64,000 nt of DNA from Streptomyces deccanensis (GCF_022385335.1 NZ_CP092431.1:10037519-10101518), one strand, 5' to 3'; counted from the stretch's first letter, positions 9,025-18,449 are shown. Made by a program: numbers and translations. The notes: a model not told the origin generated them from the sequence alone.

Positions 9025-9615
9025 TCAGGTGGGGCGGCGGATGGCCTGTACGGCGGTGTCGTAGAGGTCGAACATGTCGGCCTGTCCGCCCAGGCGTGCC
9101 CATTCCTCGTTGGCTGCCTGCATGCAGACGATCGCCGCGGCCGCGAGGGCGCGGGCTTGCAGGGTGCGGTGGTCGGAGTCGGGCAGTCGCGGTTCGATGT
9201 GCGGTGCGAAGAGGTCTTGCCAGCGGGCTTGTTTCTCGGTGTGTCCGGCGCGCAGGGAGTCGTTGCCGAAGAGCAGTGTGATGAATTCCAGGCGCCCTTC
9301 GGCTGTCATGTCGATCTCCTCGAGCACCTGGAAGGCCGCGCGCAGCGCTGTCCAGGCGTCTTCGTCGGCGGGGCGCTCGGCGAGGCGCGCGGCGATCAGT
9401 TCGCCCTGTTCGTCCAGGCCGCTGAGGGCGAGGTCTTCCTTGTTGCGGAAGTAGTTGAACAGGGTCCGCCGGGAGACGCCCGCGGCGGTGGCGATCTCGT
9501 CGAGGGTCGTGTTGTCGAAGCCTTTGGCGGCGAACAGTTCGATGGCGGTGCGGGCGAGCAGGGAGCGGACCACGGTGCGGGTCTGTTCCCGGATGGGGGC
9601 TGGTTTCTGGGTCAT
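9025..9615 (-). CDS. TetR-family transcriptional regulator
   Basis: A 197-aa regulator. The N-terminal helix-turn-helix is clear: [40 protein letters not shown] is the canonical TetR DNA-binding region (residues about 14-60), followed by an all-alpha ligand/dimer domain. I chose the ATG at 9615 (MTQKPAP); the frame is open 42 nt further upstream, but that extension would cover the operator-proximal region. It is divergent from an SDR fragment and gene. A perfect 31-bp palindrome in the shared intergenic region is the likely binding site, controlling both itself and the reductase. Confidence 0.9.
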   Translation of the reverse strand: MTQKPAPIREQTRTVVRSLLARTAIELFAAKGFDNTTLDEIATAAGVSRRTLFNYFRNKEDLALSGLDEQGELIAARLAERPADEDAWTALRAAFQVLEEIDMTAEGRLEFITLLFGNDSLRAGHTEKQARWQDLFAPHIEPRLPDSDHRTLQARALAAAAIVCMQAANEEWARLGGQADMFDLYDTAVQAIRRPT

Positions 9616-9643
9616 GCACCGATGGTACTTCGTCTCACTCGAT

Positions 9644-9674
9644 GCACCCACTTGCACTCAGTGCAAGTGGGTGC
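9644..9674. promoter_or_regulatory. 31-bp perfect palindrome, TetR operator candidate
   Basis: Arms of 15 bp (GCACCCACTTGCACT and its exact complement) flank a single C. It sits between the divergent TetR start (9615) and the SDR start (9689), 15-30 nt from each, as expected of an autoregulatory TetR operator. Confidence 0.8.
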
Positions 9675-9688
9675 GTAGAGTGAATGCC

Positions 9689-9892
9689 ATGAGCGACATC
9701 GACTACCACCGGCAGACCGTCATGGTCACCGGCGCCAGCTCCGGCCTCGGCGCCGAGTTCGCCCGCCAGCTGGCCCGCCGCGGCGCGGACCTCGTGCTGG
9801 TGGCCCGCCGTGCGGACCGGCTTCAGAGCCTGGCCGCTGAACTCACCCGAGCCCACGGCGTCACGGTGACCGCCGTGGCCCGGCACACATGA
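9689..9892 (+). pseudogene. Truncated short-chain dehydrogenase (N-terminal 67 aa)
   Basis: Starts at ATG 9689 and encodes only the NAD(P)-binding half-motif ([20 protein letters not shown], then [11 protein letters not shown]) before a TGA at 9890. It is clearly paralogous to the complete gene 170 nt downstream: both begin I-D-Y with the same [12 protein letters not shown] and VARRADRL blocks. The catalytic Tyr/Lys part is missing, so it is a broken duplicate, or the leftover of one gene replaced by the next. Confidence 0.75.
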
Positions 9893-10065
9893 TCACAACC
9901 TCGTTCTCGTCACCGGGGACACCTCACACGGCACGACCATCGCCCAGGCGGGCTGAGAGCCCGCCCCGGCAACAGACGAACACCCGATGACGGTCACAGA
10001 CCGTCGCAAGAATCGAAAGGAGAAGGGGCAGAGGTACCCGCGAGGGCGCCGTGTCCCCGACCGCC

Positions 10066-10875
10066 ATGAACAAGATCGACTACCGTACCCAGACCACCTT
10101 GATCACCGGCGCGAGTGCCGGACTCGGCGCGGAGTTCGCCCGCCAGTTCGCCGAGCGCGGCTCCAACCTCGTACTGGTCGCCCGCCGCGCGGACCGCCTG
10201 AAGGCCCTGGCCGACGAACTGTCCGCGAAGTACCACATCACCGCCACCGTGGTGCCGTTCGACCTCACCGCGCCGGCCGCCGGCGAAGCGCTCGCCGCGG
10301 AGATGACCCGGCGCGGGATCACCGTCACCAGCCTCGTCAACAACGCCGGCTTCGGCACCCACAGCCCCTTCCGCCAGGAGGACCCGGCACGCGTCCAGCA
10401 AGAGATCAACCTGAACGTCGCCAGCCTGGTCGACGTCACCCGGGCCTTCATCGACCAGCTGACCGGCGTCCTGATCAACATCGCCAGCTCCCTCGGCTAC
10501 CAGCCCTGGCCCAACGCCGCCGTCTACGGGGCGACCAAGGCCTTCGTACTGAGCTTCACCGAAGCACTGTGGCAGGAATCGCGCGGCACCGGCCTGCGCG
10601 TGCTCGCCCTCTCCCCGGGCCCGACCCGCACCGAGTTCTTCGACACGGCCGGCTCCGACACCATGGCCCGCGGCGTCCGGCTGCAGACCCCACGCCAGGT
10701 CGTCACCACCGCACTGCGCACCCTGGACCGGCGCAACCCCCCACCCAGCGTCGTCTCCGGCACCTTCAACTGGCTGATGACCCTGACCTCACGCTTCACC
10801 ACCCGCCGCGCCAACGTTCTCGCCTTCGGCGCAATGACCCAGTGGCAGATGAGCTCGAGCGGGCCCGGCCACTGA
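10066..10875 (+). CDS. SDR-family NAD(P)-dependent oxidoreductase
   Basis: A 269-aa classical short-chain dehydrogenase. It has TGASAGLG (cofactor loop, residues about 14-21), NNAG (about 90), the catalytic Ser in NIASSLGY, and YGATK carrying the catalytic Tyr and Lys, followed by SPGPTRTEF. The substrate is unknown. I chose ATG 10066, because it gives the same N-terminus (MNKIDYRTQT) as the truncated paralogue; a GTG at 10051 is possible. An AAAGGAGAAGGGG tract lies upstream. It is probably controlled by the divergent TetR regulator. Confidence 0.9.
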   Translation: MNKIDYRTQTTLITGASAGLGAEFARQFAERGSNLVLVARRADRLKALADELSAKYHITATVVPFDLTAPAAGEALAAEMTRRGITVTSLVNNAGFGTHSPFRQEDPARVQQEINLNVASLVDVTRAFIDQLTGVLINIASSLGYQPWPNAAVYGATKAFVLSFTEALWQESRGTGLRVLALSPGPTRTEFFDTAGSDTMARGVRLQTPRQVVTTALRTLDRRNPPPSVVSGTFNWLMTLTSRFTTRRANVLAFGAMTQWQMSSSGPGH

Positions 10876-11204
10876 CCTGCTCCAGACCACCGTCGATCGG
10901 GGCGGCCGAGAACGCCTGGCTGCAGGTGGGCAAGCAGTTGACCGCCCAGGTCGGAACAGCGCAGGCGAAGTTGCCCGCCACGACACGCGTCCGGCTCGCC
11001 GCCCCCGCTGCCGTCAGCGTCGAGGACGGCCACCCGCTCGACACGCACAGCGGCCTGGGCCTGCTGACCACCTACTGCTGCCGCAACCGCTGAACAAGCG
11101 CTTGGGCTGAACGCGAACGAAGCCAGGCAGCCACGCACCCATCAACCTGGCAACGCCGTACATGCTTTTCGCGGAGGACGTTGCCCTGCGGTACCGCGCG
11201 GGCC

Positions 11205-13283
11205 TCACTCCTCCGGTATCGAGCGCGGCGCGGTCGGTGTGGATCTCGTGGCCGGTTGGCGAAGCAGTTGTTCGATGAGGCGTTCCTTGGCCAGGGCGAG
11301 GTGGCGCCGGTAGGTGCCGTAGGGCACTCCGAGTCGTCGGGCGGCGGCCTTGTGGGGGCGGGAGGCCGAGATGTAGGCGGCGGTGAGGGCCTTGTGGGCT
11401 TTGACGCCGGTCGGGTCGGTCTGTATCGCGTCGAGGGCGGTGGTGATGGCGCCGCGCAGGTCCGCGGTCGGGTTGGGCGAGCCCGGCGTCACGAGACGGG
11501 AGTGCAGCAGGACGCTGGTCGCGAATTCGCGCGGGGTGTGCCAGGTGCGCAGCGCCTCGAGGACGCCTTTCTCGAACGCGGCGCGCGGCAGCTGGTCGCT
11601 GGCGCGCGGCAGCTGGTCGCCCGGGCCGTTGGCGGAGGCGGTTGCGGGCCATGTCGCCAGGGGCGTGACCGCGGTGCGCGCCCAGTTCTGCACCCACTGT
11701 TCCACTGTCTGCCGTCGCCAGTCCCGGCCGAAGACATGCTGTCGCAGGCCGCCGACGTCCACGGCCGCGACCTCCGGCACCCCGGCCTTGGCGAGGTAGC
11801 GCCCCCACAGGTCGGCGTCCTCGAAGACGGTGAAGGTGACCGCGCGTCCGGGGATCCTCATCTCCTCGGCGAGGGTGCGCCGGCTGATGAGTTCCATCAG
11901 GGGCGAGGGCCGCTGGCCCCCGCCGGGTTGCACCGCGAAGCGGCGGATGCCCAGGTGCTCGCCCGGCCCCAGGGGAGCGGCCGCCTCCACGAGATCCCAG
12001 ACCGCTGCGATGACCGGGTCCTCGGCGCGGTCCTCGGGCAGCGGTGTGTCCAGCCGCAGGATGGCCATGAACGAAGCGGGTGTGGTGGAGCCGGTGTAGC
12101 GGTGGACGCGGAAGGCGTCCGGCTGGCGGCGCAGCCAGTGCGCGACCGCGGCTGCCGATGCCGGGCCCTCGGCCTCCTCGGCCATGCGCAGCAAGGCGGG
12201 TACGTCGTCGGGCCGGAGCGGAGTGTCCTCGATGTGAGGGTGCGTCCGGTAGTTGTACAGGTTGTCCGGGCCGTCCTGGTCGCGGAAGAGGAACATCCAT
12301 TCCGCGATGCGTAAGAGCGCGTCGTCGGCGGTGGCGGAGCGTACGGCTTCCATGCCGGCGAGGGAGATGCGGGCGCGGATGTCGTCGTAGCGCTCGGGGT
12401 CCCGCCAGCGCAGGTCGGCCTCGAGGGTCGCCCGCACCGCGTCGTGCGGGTGCAGCCCTTCCGGTGTGACCTCGATGTAGGGCAGCTGGCGCAGCCAGGG
12501 GAACACCGTACTGGTGTCCTCGTCACCCAGTACCGCGCGCAGCAGGGGCTCGCGGGTGACATAGGCCTGTGCGACGACTTCGAGGGCGCGTCGATGAAGG
12601 GCGCTGGGCAGGTCGCCGACCAGCCGCTCGACCAGGGTCGTCAGGGTGTCGCCGGTGGGGTACCACGGCGCGCCGGGTGCGGCGGGGGGCACGGAGGCGG
12701 CCAGTGAGAGGGCGAGCGGGCTGCCTCCCGCGAAGGCGACGAAGGCGCCGCGCTGCTCGGCGGGGACGCCTCGGGCGGCGAGCAGGGCGTCGGACTCGGC
12801 GGGATCGAGCGGCCGTACGGGCAGTGCGGTGAACAGTTGCGCCCACCCGGGGTCCAGCGACCATTCGGCGTCGGGGGCGGTCCTGCCGGCCACCACCACG
12901 ATCGCCTGGTCGGCGAGCCGCAGCAGGAAGGTCTCGCGCAGCCACGTCTCGAGGGGCTGGCACTGTTCGAAGGTGTCGATGAGCAGCACCGCGCCTGGTA
13001 CGGCGCACGCCGGGGCGGCGGCCTCCTCCAGCCTGCGCGGGTCGGCGTCGAGGAACCGGGCGTCCACATGCACCACGCGGCGGCCGGCGAGCTCCGCCTG
13101 CCGGGCGGCGTAGCGCACGAGCGAGGACTTGCCGATGCCGCCGGGGCCGTGCAGGTAGGCGACGAGCGGAGCGTGCGCCGCGCCCGACAGCATCAGGTCG
13201 AGCACCGCCCGCTCCGGCTCCCTGCCCACCAGCGCTCCGGCTCGTGCCGCGTCCAGTCGGTCCGCCAGCCCCGCCGCTCCCAA
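11205..13283 (-). CDS. AAA+/NTPase with C-terminal HTH-like region
   Basis: A 692-aa protein. Start TTG 13283 was chosen for the strong AAAGGAG 7 nt upstream. The N-terminal P-loop is GPGGIGKSSL (about 46-55), followed by a Walker B-like GAVLLIDTFEQ and a sensor-like VVVAGRT, as in STAND/AAA regulators. The long central helical region has no recognised repeats. The last 60 residues (HKAAARRLGVPYGTYRRHLALAKERL) look like a DNA-binding helix-turn-helix. An in-frame tandem duplication (DQLPRAS DQLPRA, about residues 549-561) is present. It is probably a signal-responsive transcriptional regulator; the target is unknown. Confidence 0.7.
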   Translation of the reverse strand: MGAAGLADRLDAARAGALVGREPERAVLDLMLSGAAHAPLVAYLHGPGGIGKSSLVRYAARQAELAGRRVVHVDARFLDADPRRLEEAAAPACAVPGAVLLIDTFEQCQPLETWLRETFLLRLADQAIVVVAGRTAPDAEWSLDPGWAQLFTALPVRPLDPAESDALLAARGVPAEQRGAFVAFAGGSPLALSLAASVPPAAPGAPWYPTGDTLTTLVERLVGDLPSALHRRALEVVAQAYVTREPLLRAVLGDEDTSTVFPWLRQLPYIEVTPEGLHPHDAVRATLEADLRWRDPERYDDIRARISLAGMEAVRSATADDALLRIAEWMFLFRDQDGPDNLYNYRTHPHIEDTPLRPDDVPALLRMAEEAEGPASAAAVAHWLRRQPDAFRVHRYTGSTTPASFMAILRLDTPLPEDRAEDPVIAAVWDLVEAAAPLGPGEHLGIRRFAVQPGGGQRPSPLMELISRRTLAEEMRIPGRAVTFTVFEDADLWGRYLAKAGVPEVAAVDVGGLRQHVFGRDWRRQTVEQWVQNWARTAVTPLATWPATASANGPGDQLPRASDQLPRAAFEKGVLEALRTWHTPREFATSVLLHSRLVTPGSPNPTADLRGAITTALDAIQTDPTGVKAHKALTAAYISASRPHKAAARRLGVPYGTYRRHLALAKERLIEQLLRQPATRSTPTAPRSIPEE

Positions 13284-13531
13284 TCCAGGCTCCTTTCGTC
13301 AGGCCCATTTTGCCGTCGATGATCGGTGTGATGAAGCGCTTTCTACGCGCGTGGGACCGAGCGCGGGGCAGCATCCCGGGACAGGAGGCGCTATCGGATG
13401 TGTGCGGCATCGACCCTGCGTCGTCCGGGTGTTACGCGTCAGTCCCTGTCCTCGGCACGGATGTCACTTCCCCTTGGCCGGCGTCGAGCGGGACGTGTCG
13501 TTGCCCCTTCTGCGTGGCCTGGGCCGAGTCC

Positions 13532-14035
13532 TTATGCTCTGCCTTTACGGCGGCGAGGCGCGGCCGAGCGGGACGGCATCGAGCGCATGTGGTCGCGCAC
13601 CGGCGCCAGCAGGCCGGCCAGGGCTTCGACGTCGTCGGGCGAAAGCGGCTCGAACAACAGGCCGCTGACCACCTCGATGTGGCCCGGCAGCACCTTCGCG
13701 AGCAGCTCACGCCCGGCGTCGGTGAGGGTGACGGTGATGCTCCGTTCGTCGTCCGGCGAGGGAGCGCGGACGACCAGGCCCTCCTTCTGGAGCAGATCCA
13801 CCTGGTAGGTCAGGCCGCTGCGGCTGTAGACGACGCCGTCGGCCAGGTCGGTCATGCGGTGACTGCCCGTCGGAGAGTCCCCGAGGCGGGCCAGCAGCTG
13901 GAACTGCACATAGCTGAGATCGCCGGCCTCGCGCAGCTGCTGCTCGACCGCGTGCCGGAGCAGGCTGGTCACCTCGATGAGGTCGAAGTAGGCGCCGAGC
14001 TGTACGGGGTCGAGCGACGGCGGTGTATCAGGCAT
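13532..14035 (-). CDS. MarR-family transcriptional regulator
   Basis: A 167-aa winged-helix regulator: helices SLLRHAVEQQLREAG and YVQFQLLARLGD, then the wing segment MTDLADGVVYSRSGLTYQVDLLQKEGLV and the D-x-R-S region (SPDDERSITVTLTDAGREL), all typical of MarR. Its ATG (14035) is 15 nt from a perfect GCTTCGAATTCGAAGC palindrome. The same palindrome occurs twice in front of the oxidoreductase operon about 0.9 kb away, so it very likely represses itself and that operon. Confidence 0.92.
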   Translation of the reverse strand: MPDTPPSLDPVQLGAYFDLIEVTSLLRHAVEQQLREAGDLSYVQFQLLARLGDSPTGSHRMTDLADGVVYSRSGLTYQVDLLQKEGLVVRAPSPDDERSITVTLTDAGRELLAKVLPGHIEVVSGLLFEPLSPDDVEALAGLLAPVRDHMRSMPSRSAAPRRRKGRA

Positions 14036-14049
14036 GACCGGAGTCTACT

Positions 14050-14065
14050 GCTTCGAATTCGAAGC
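14050..14065. promoter_or_regulatory. MarR operator copy 1
   Basis: GCTTCGAATTCGAAGC, a perfect 16-bp palindrome directly upstream of the MarR gene. It matches the two copies at 14902-14915 and 14937-14956. Confidence 0.8.
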
Positions 14066-14402
14066 GTGTGGCGTGGCGCCGTCCAGCCGCCCGGGCGTAG
14101 CCGGAACTGAACTCCTTCACGAGTTCCGGTGTCACCCCGGGCGGGTGGATCGGCCCGGCGCGAGGCTCGCCCGGCCCGATGCGGTGACCCCGTGAGCACA
14201 CGGTGTGGGCAGTGTTGGGCCCGACTGAGCACCGCGGAACATGGAGTTCGGACAGTGCCGCGGCACAGGGTTGCGAGCAGAAGGACGGCGCCGCCGCCCG
14301 CGTATCCCGAGGACCGGCCATGAACATCCCCTGCCTCGCGCAACGTCGGCCTTGGCGGTCCCCGATGACGGCACGGCAGCCCGGCCGCAGCGCGGAAGCC
14401 AT

Positions 14403-14888
14403 GAACACGAGGCGGTGTGCCGGTCACCGGTGGCCGGGGGTGCGCGCGCCGAGGTGGAGGTGCTGGAGCTGCACCGGTCGGCGGCCGACCTCGCCCAGTA
14501 CTCCGCCCAGGGCCGCGCCGGCCTCGACCTGCGGGAGGCGATCGCGGCGGTCGTGACAGCGGACGGGCTGGTGGTGGCGACTCCGGTGCTCGCCGCATCC
14601 CCGCGCGAGGTGCTCGACTCGTTCTTCGCCGCTGTCAGGGACAAAGTCCTCTCCGGCATGCCAGTACTACTGACGCTCGACAGCGGCTCCCGCCGGCAGT
14701 CGTCCGGACTTGCGCAGGTGATGCGCAGACGCCTGACCGACGTGCACGTCGCCCCCGTGCCCACGGTCGTCGTCGCCGGCCCCGCCGACTGGCAGGTCAC
14801 GGCGCTCAGTGACGCGGCGCGGCTGCGCCCCTGCATCGACCGAGCCGCCGTCGAACTCGCCGCGGCGACGCGCTCGCACCGGCGGTGA
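14403..14888 (+). pseudogene. NADPH-dependent FMN reductase-like, N-terminus lost
   Basis: From about 14435 the frame reads ARAEVEVLELHRSAADL, then DGLVVATPVLAAS, VLSGMPVLLTLDSGSR and APVPTVVVAGPADWQ. This is the order seen in the CE1759-type FMN reductase family (flavodoxin-like fold). The usual N-terminal strand and flavin-phosphate loop are not present: upstream sequence in this frame is Arg/Pro-rich, and no start with a ribosome site is visible. It is probably a degraded gene lying inside the MarR regulon; a short functional version cannot be excluded. Confidence 0.5.
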
Positions 14889-14901
14889 CCGACCCCACTT
14901 G

Positions 14902-14956
14902 CTTCGAATTCGAAGTAGATGTAGCGTCATCAACAGTTGCTTCGAATTCGAAGCAA
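14902..14956 (+). promoter_or_regulatory. MarR operator copies 2 and 3
   Basis: Copy 2 (core CTTCGAATTCGAAG, 14902-14915) and copy 3 (TTGCTTCGAATTCGAAGCAA, a perfect 20-bp palindrome, 14937-14956) are 38 bp apart centre to centre. They end 28 nt before the ATG of the oxidoreductase, so a bound repressor would cover the promoter. Confidence 0.8.
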
Positions 14957-14984
14957 GACCGATCGCAGTGAAGGCGAGAACCAC

Positions 14985-15929
14985 ATGAAGGCAGTGCGTT
15001 TCCACGAATACGGCGACCCGAGCGTCCTGTGCTACGAAGACGTGGAGCAGCCCGTCCCCGGGGCCGGGCAGGTCCGCATCCGCGTCGCCGCGACGTCGTT
15101 CAACTCCGTCGACGGCAACATCCGCGGCGGCTTCATGCAAGGCCCCATACCGGTGCAGCTGCCCCATACACCCGGCATCGACGTCGCCGGCACCATCGAC
15201 GCGGTCGGCGAGGGCGTCGAAGGGCTCGCCGTCGGCGACGACGTCATCGGCTTCCTGCCGATGGACGGCACCGGAGCCGCCGCGCAGTACGTTCTCGCGC
15301 CGGTCGACGCCCTGACCCCGGCGCCCAAGAGCGTCCCCTTGGCCGACGCCGCCGCGCTGCCAATCGTGGGCCTGACCGCGTACCAGGCGCTGTTCGACCA
15401 CGCCAAGCTGACTGCCGGGCAACGCGTGCTGATCAACGGAGCCGGCGGTGCGGTCGGCGGCTACGCCGTGCAGCTCGCCAAGAACGCGGGCGCCCACGTC
15501 ATCGCCACAGCCAGCCCGCACAGCAGCGCGGCGGTCACATCGGCCGGCGCCGACGAAGTCATCGACCACACCACCACCGCAGTGACCGCCGCGGTGACCG
15601 AACCGGTCGACATCGCACTCAACCTCGCACCGGTCACCCCGGACGAACTGGCCTCGCTGGTCACCCTGGTCCGTCCCGGCGGGGTCCTCGTGAACACCAC
15701 GGTATGGATGCCCGCCCCCAGCGACGAGGAGCGGGACGTGCGGGGCATCGACCTGTTCGTCCGCAGCGACGCCGACCAGCTGGCCCAACTCGTGGCGCTG
15801 ACCGACCGCGGCGAGCTGCGCGTCGACGTCGCCGAGCGGGTGCCGCTGGCGGAACTCCCGGCGCTCCACGCCCGGGCCGCCGACGGCGCGGTGCACGGCA
15901 AGGTCATCGTGGTCCCGTCCGCCGACTGA
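14985..15929 (+). CDS. Zinc-type quinone oxidoreductase (MDR family)
   Basis: A 314-aa NADP-dependent medium-chain reductase. It has an N-terminal GroES-like domain (MKAVRFHEYGDPSVL, VAATSFNSVDGNIRGG, PGIDVAGTIDAVGEGV), then the nucleotide-binding motif INGAGGAVGGYAVQLAKNAGA. The absence of the structural Cys cluster points to the zinc-free quinone oxidoreductase branch. It is the first gene of a MarR-controlled operon, followed 29 nt later by an esterase. It likely reduces a quinone or enone-type toxic substrate. Confidence 0.88.
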   Translation: MKAVRFHEYGDPSVLCYEDVEQPVPGAGQVRIRVAATSFNSVDGNIRGGFMQGPIPVQLPHTPGIDVAGTIDAVGEGVEGLAVGDDVIGFLPMDGTGAAAQYVLAPVDALTPAPKSVPLADAAALPIVGLTAYQALFDHAKLTAGQRVLINGAGGAVGGYAVQLAKNAGAHVIATASPHSSAAVTSAGADEVIDHTTTAVTAAVTEPVDIALNLAPVTPDELASLVTLVRPGGVLVNTTVWMPAPSDEERDVRGIDLFVRSDADQLAQLVALTDRGELRVDVAERVPLAELPALHARAADGAVHGKVIVVPSAD

Positions 15930-15958
15930 CGCCGATCCTCCACCGAAAGGAAAAGACC

Positions 15959-16909
15959 ATGGCACTCAGTCTGGATCCCGAAATCGCCCAGGCGCTGGCC
16001 CCGATGGCCGACGCGATGGCGGACGCCACACCACCGGCAGTGGGGGACATCGCGGCGCGGCGCGCCCTGTGGGAGCCGATCATCGGAGCCGCGGGAACGG
16101 CCCAGCCGATGCCGGCCGACGTGAAGACCAGCGAGCACCACACGACTGCAGGCGACGGCACGCGGATCACCATGCGTTGGTACACCAAGGACGGCGTGGA
16201 GCCGGGCCCCGCCGTGCTGTTCTTCCACGGCGGCGGATACATCTTCGGCCACATCGACCTGTTCGACGGCCCGGTAGCCCGCTACGTCTCCGCCAGCGGC
16301 GTGCCGATGCTGTCGGTCCAGTACCGGCGCGCCCCCGAGCACCCCTTCCCGACCCCGCTCGAGGACGCCTACAGCGCACTGCGCTGGCTGCACGAACACG
16401 CCGCCGAACTGGGCGTCGACCCTGACCGGATCGGCGTGATGGGCGACAGCGCCGGTGGCGGCATGGCCGCGGGACTGACAATCCTCGCCCGCGAACGTGG
16501 CGGCCCGAAGATCGCCCGCCAGATCCTCATCATGCCGATGCTCGACGACCGCACCACCACCCCCGATCCGCACATCGCGCCCTACGCGCTGTGGTCCTAC
16601 GACGACAGCCGCACCGCCTGGCCGGCCCTGCTCGGCGAGGCCGCCGGTGGGCCCGACGTCCCGGCCACGGCGGCCCCGGCCCGGCTCGAGGACGCGACCG
16701 GCCTGCCGTCGGCCTACATCGAGGTCGGCCAGCTCGACGTCTTCCGCGACGAAGACACCGCCTACGCCACCAAACTCAGCCGCGCCGGCGTGCCGGTCGA
16801 ATTCCACCTGCACCCCGGCGCCCCGCACGAGTTCGACTCCATCGCCTTCACCTCCGACGTCGCCCGCCGCGCCATCACCGACCGCATCCGAGTCCTCAAG
16901 TCCATCTGA
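15959..16909 (+). CDS. Alpha/beta hydrolase, HSL-type esterase
   Basis: A 316-aa esterase/lipase of the hormone-sensitive-lipase group. It shows the oxyanion motif FFHGGGYIFG, the nucleophile elbow GDSAGGG, an acidic residue in the C-terminal region (QLDVFRDED) and the catalytic His in HPGAPHEFD. The start ATG 15959 has GAAAGGAAAAG just upstream. It follows the oxidoreductase in the same operon under the double MarR operator. It presumably acts on small acyl esters or lactones; the substrate is not inferable. Confidence 0.92.
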   Translation: MALSLDPEIAQALAPMADAMADATPPAVGDIAARRALWEPIIGAAGTAQPMPADVKTSEHHTTAGDGTRITMRWYTKDGVEPGPAVLFFHGGGYIFGHIDLFDGPVARYVSASGVPMLSVQYRRAPEHPFPTPLEDAYSALRWLHEHAAELGVDPDRIGVMGDSAGGGMAAGLTILARERGGPKIARQILIMPMLDDRTTTPDPHIAPYALWSYDDSRTAWPALLGEAAGGPDVPATAAPARLEDATGLPSAYIEVGQLDVFRDEDTAYATKLSRAGVPVEFHLHPGAPHEFDSIAFTSDVARRAITDRIRVLKSI

Positions 16910-17092
16910 GCCGGCACCGAGCGCGCTCGCCCCGCGCCTCAGCAGGGATATGCAAGCCCGTCACACAGGCGGCCCGGCCCCTCGCTCCGTTGCCCGCCGC
17001 GATGGGAGCCCCTCGGACACCGGCGCCGGACTGCATGAGAGCTGCCCGGCACCTGATCCTCACCTGACTGACCTTTGAAGGAGACGATTTCG

Positions 17093-17593
17093 ATGATTCC
17101 CGACGACGACCTGTCCCGCTCGCTGACCATGGCGAACCCAGACGACCCCGGCACGACGTACATCTCACTGGTGGGCAACACCTACGGCATGCTGATCACC
17201 GGCGAGCAGACCGACGGCCGGTACTGCCTGATCGACATGCGTGTCCCCGACGGGGGCGGTCCGCCGCCGCACCGGCACGACTTCGAGGAGATGTTCACGA
17301 TCCTCGAGGGCGAGATCGAGTTCACCTTCCGCGGCGAGAAGCACACCGTGCGGGCCGGGTCCACGGTCAACATCCCGGCCAACGCCCCGCACAACTTCCG
17401 CAACGTCTCGGGGGCGCCGGCCCGCATGCTGTGCATGTGCACCCCGGCCGGCCAGGACGAGTACTTCACGCGCATCGGCGATGTCGTCGCGGGCAAGGAC
17501 GCGCCGCCACCGCAGCTGTCGCAGGACGAACTCGCGGAGCGCCGCCGCCGCGCAGCCGAGCTGGCCTCGACCTACCGCAGCGAGTTCCTGTGA
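17093..17593 (+). CDS. Cupin-domain protein
   Basis: A 166-aa protein starting at ATG 17093 with GAAGGAG 8 nt upstream. It is a single cupin barrel with the two motifs PPPHRHDFEEMFTILEGEIE (His-His...Glu metal ligands) and IPANAPHNFRN (last His). It is followed by a charged helical tail (DELAERRRRAAELAS). It is likely a metal-binding dioxygenase-, isomerase- or quinol-handling protein. It is the third gene downstream of the MarR operators, with a 183-nt gap, so it may also have its own promoter. Confidence 0.85.
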   Translation: MIPDDDLSRSLTMANPDDPGTTYISLVGNTYGMLITGEQTDGRYCLIDMRVPDGGGPPPHRHDFEEMFTILEGEIEFTFRGEKHTVRAGSTVNIPANAPHNFRNVSGAPARMLCMCTPAGQDEYFTRIGDVVAGKDAPPPQLSQDELAERRRRAAELASTYRSEFL

Positions 17594-17687
17594 CTCGCGG
17601 GGCCGGCAGGCCCGGCACCGGTCGGCAGGGTGAAGTTCCCCGCTGAGCTGGACAGCCAGGGCAAGATCTTCCCCTTGGACCTGTCCC

Positions 17688-17795
17688 GACATTCCCGGGC
17701 GCGACGGCGCCGGTGCGGTCGACGAGCTCGGCGACGGCGTGCAGGGGGCGAGCATCGGCGACCGGGTCTTCGGTCGCGCAGTGCTCTGCAGTTGA
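17688..17795 (+). pseudogene. Remnant of MDR oxidoreductase
   Basis: A 36-codon stretch reads DIPGRDGAGAVDELGDGVQG then IGDRVFGRA before a stop. This is the P-G-x-D-x-A-G-x-V...G-D-x-V-x-G block of zinc-type alcohol dehydrogenases/quinone reductases. No start or remainder is found. Confidence 0.55.
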
Positions 17796-17888
17796 TGATG
17801 CCGGCGGCCCTGTTCCGCCGCAGCCGGGACTGTTCATAGGTGCGCGATGCTGTGCACCTCCCCACCCATAGGGGCTCAGACCAGATAC

Positions 17889-17924
17889 GTCGGAGGGCCG
17901 CCATGCGCATGGCGGCCCTCCGAC
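17889..17924. terminator. 36-bp perfect palindrome, terminator
   Basis: Arms of 16 bp (GTCGGAGGGCCGCCAT and complement) around GCGC. It is the strongest hairpin in this region, suited to end transcription from the cupin operon and/or from the opposite side. Confidence 0.7.
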
Positions 17925-17996
17925 AGTGCTGCGCGCGTGTCACCAGCGTGCCGGGACAATGCCCGTAGGGCCGTCTTCTTGGGTGCTGCGGGGGCC

Positions 17997-18400
17997 TCAG
18001 GCGGCCAGGTTGCAGTCACCGCCCGCGGCGATGCGGGTGCTGGTGCCGATGCCGATGCCGATGCCGGTGCGCACGGTGACGGGCGTGCCGCTGTCGATGG
18101 TGCTGCCGTTGTGGAGCTGCCCAGCGTTGTTGCCTCCCCAGGCTCTGAGAGTGCCGCCGGACAGGTGCCCCAGGCTGTGGTTCCCGCCGGCGGAGATGGC
18201 CCGGGCGCCGGTGAGGTTGACGACGGCGGCGGGGGTGCCGCTGGCGCCGCCGGTGCTGCCGTTGCCGAGCTGCCCGACGCTGTTGTCCCCCCAGGCCTTG
18301 ACAGTGCTGTTGGCCAGCAAGGGGTTGGGCATGGCGAGGCTGTGGGAGTACCCGGCGTCAATGTCTTGGACGCCGGTGAGGGGGTGCTGGGGTTGATGAC
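17997..18400 (-). pseudogene. RCC1-repeat protein fragment
   Basis: Minus-strand translation shows RCC1-like repeat units: DIDAGYSHSLAM, STVKAWGDNSVGQLGNGS, ISAGGNHSLGHL, TLRAWGGNNAGQLHNGS. These are the GxxHSLAL and KxWGxNxxGQLGxG signatures of beta-propeller blades. Only two to three blades remain, without signal peptide or start, ending at a TAG/TGA-proximal boundary near 17997. It is probably the tail of a formerly larger secreted beta-propeller protein. Its left end overlaps the divergent kinase gene's upstream region. Confidence 0.6.
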
Positions 18401-18449
18401 AGTGACAGGTTATCCGGCGCTGAAGGTAGCGATCAGGCAAGGTGGGCGG

